DNA from: Collinsella sp. AF20-14LB
GTDB lineage: Bacteria > Actinomycetota > Coriobacteriia > Coriobacteriales > Coriobacteriaceae
Assembly (NCBI RefSeq): GCF_003459505.1
Contig: NZ_QRWD01000007.1
Location: 1 to 64,000 of the forward strand
Length of the DNA: 64,000 nt
Reading direction: 5' to 3'
Position 1 is the stretch's first letter, and each line of letters opens with the position of its first letter. Both the position numbers and the translations under genes were made by a program. Shown here in pieces: positions 63,335-64,000 of the stretch. The notes below the pieces were generated by a model. It made no database searches and had not been told where the DNA came from. It saw nothing but the letters and a program-made list of their open reading frames with translations.

Positions 63335-64000
63335 GAGCTCACGCCCTCCTGAGCGCTAATTCTAAGTTGGATGTAATCGACCTTATCGCCGATCTGCTCA
63401 TCCGCATTGTTGTACAGCGCCGAGCAAATGGCGGCATCGCTGGAGGTCATGCTGGCCGAAACCGTGGGAGCGCTGGCGGCTGGCACGTCACTTGCCGTGC
63501 CGAAGAAGTAGTTCGTTTTGTTCGCGTTCATATCCGCTTGCAGAGCGCCGTAACCGTAGTCGGTCGTCTTGTCGGCCGGCGCAAACAGATTCTTGTAGTA
63601 ATTGGTGTTGCCCGTAAGGACAAAGTTCTGGAAGTACTCCGGCCACACCCAGTACAGGTTCACGTCTACTGACTCTGTGGTCTCGCTCGACCCCTTCTTG
63701 CAAAATTTGCTCTTGGGAATCTCGATCTTGCTATCGGACACGCGCCCCGAGTAGTATCCGTTCTGGTCGCAGCTCGTAAAGAACAGCAAATGGCCCTTAG
63801 CCAAGCCAAGGAGCGTTTGTGCATCAGGCGTCAGCGCTTTTCCGTCCTCAACAACGACATTGCCCGTGACTTTAAGCACGCGTGACAAGTTAATCGTGAC
63901 TCCGTTCAGGTCATCCACCAGCGGCTTTACCGTAAACGTAATCTTGCCGCGAGCACCCGGGTACAGAGAGCCTGCGGTCTCGTTGTTCAGGTTGGAGGTG
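63331..64000 (-). CDS. Exported beta-rich protein, 5' end outside window
   Basis: The frame stays open to the window edge, so the N-terminus is missing. At least 222 residues are visible. The first visible part (SLYPGARGKITFTVKPL) has the YPG..FTV pattern seen in TasA/camelysin-like and SipW-type exported proteins. The rest is Asn/Tyr/Ser-rich beta sequence (VNLYWVWPEYFQNF). It is the first visible gene of the four-gene surface operon. An internal GTG at 63918 is not a likely start. Confidence 0.65.
   Translation of the reverse strand, partial: TSNLNNETAGSLYPGARGKITFTVKPLVDDLNGVTINLSRVLKVTGNVVVEDGKALTPDAQTLLGLAKGHLLFFTSCDQNGYYSGRVSDSKIEIPKSKFCKKGSSETTESVDVNLYWVWPEYFQNFVLTGNTNYYKNLFAPADKTTDYGYGALQADMNANKTNYFFGTASDVPAASAPTVSASMTSSDAAICSALYNNADEQIGDKVDYIQLRISAQEGVSS

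Overview
The window looks like a chromosomal segment of a gut Coriobacteriia (Actinomycetota), most like Collinsella or a close relative. The grounds are the high-GC, GC3-rich coding style, a membrane-bound Ech-type [NiFe] hydrogenase operon, an Nramp-related Mg2+ transporter of the type described from Eggerthella, several LuxR/NarL two-component systems, an HTH-desulfoferrodoxin fusion, and very large secreted repeat proteins. No rRNA, tRNA, CRISPR array or prophage was seen. The genus assignment is an inference.

Layout. 0.1-2.8 kb: a frameshifted RpiR regulator, an XRE-desulfoferrodoxin regulator and pyrE. 2.8-6.4 kb: an MgtA-type P-type ATPase with an in-frame TGA near its end, and a LuxR remnant cut at a palindromic repeat. 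6.5-10.9 kb: a cassette of zinc-ribbon proteins, an SPFH protein and a lipoprotein, reminiscent of Bacillus YdjGHI. 11-15 kb: an operon of a degenerate 7TM sensor kinase, a HisKA_3 kinase and a NarL regulator. 15.1-20 kb: a 5'-truncated GH1 glucosidase, DUF4867, luxS, and an rbsK plus nucleoside hydrolase operon. 20-22.3 kb: an OafA-type acyltransferase. 22.4-31.6 kb: an NRMT/MgtE-like magnesium pair, a degenerate NodB deacetylase, PRC-barrel/YtxH proteins, a CorC-type protein and a hemolysin-III protein. 31.8-43.3 kb: an alpha/beta hydrolase, a DUF362 ferredoxin, an FtsX-type ABC exporter, and an ABC-2 exporter divergent from a LiaRS/DesKR-like two-component system. 44-49.7 kb: a five-gene Ech hydrogenase in which the NuoL-like and NuoH-like subunits are fused. 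49.9-50.3 kb: an orphan transposase-type HTH protein. 50.6-64 kb: an operon of three small membrane-anchored exported proteins followed by a 3592-residue secreted GLUG-like repeat protein.

The most unusual non-coding feature is the density of dispersed palindromic elements. There are several families: GTCCCCAATGA-type, CCACCACAAAGG-type, ATCTGTAACA-type and GGGACGGGGC-type. The most striking is a large hairpin element (three copies at 43.3-44.0 kb and a divergent fourth at 32.8 kb). In each copy the outer stem is nearly perfect but differs in sequence, while an internal core around CTACCTGCGRTTTT is related between copies. Two broken genes (LuxR and GH1) end at or near such repeats.

The functional themes are magnesium and divalent-metal homeostasis (three transport genes, two with small upstream ORFs), anaerobic energy conservation (Ech), cell-envelope sensing and export, and surface display.
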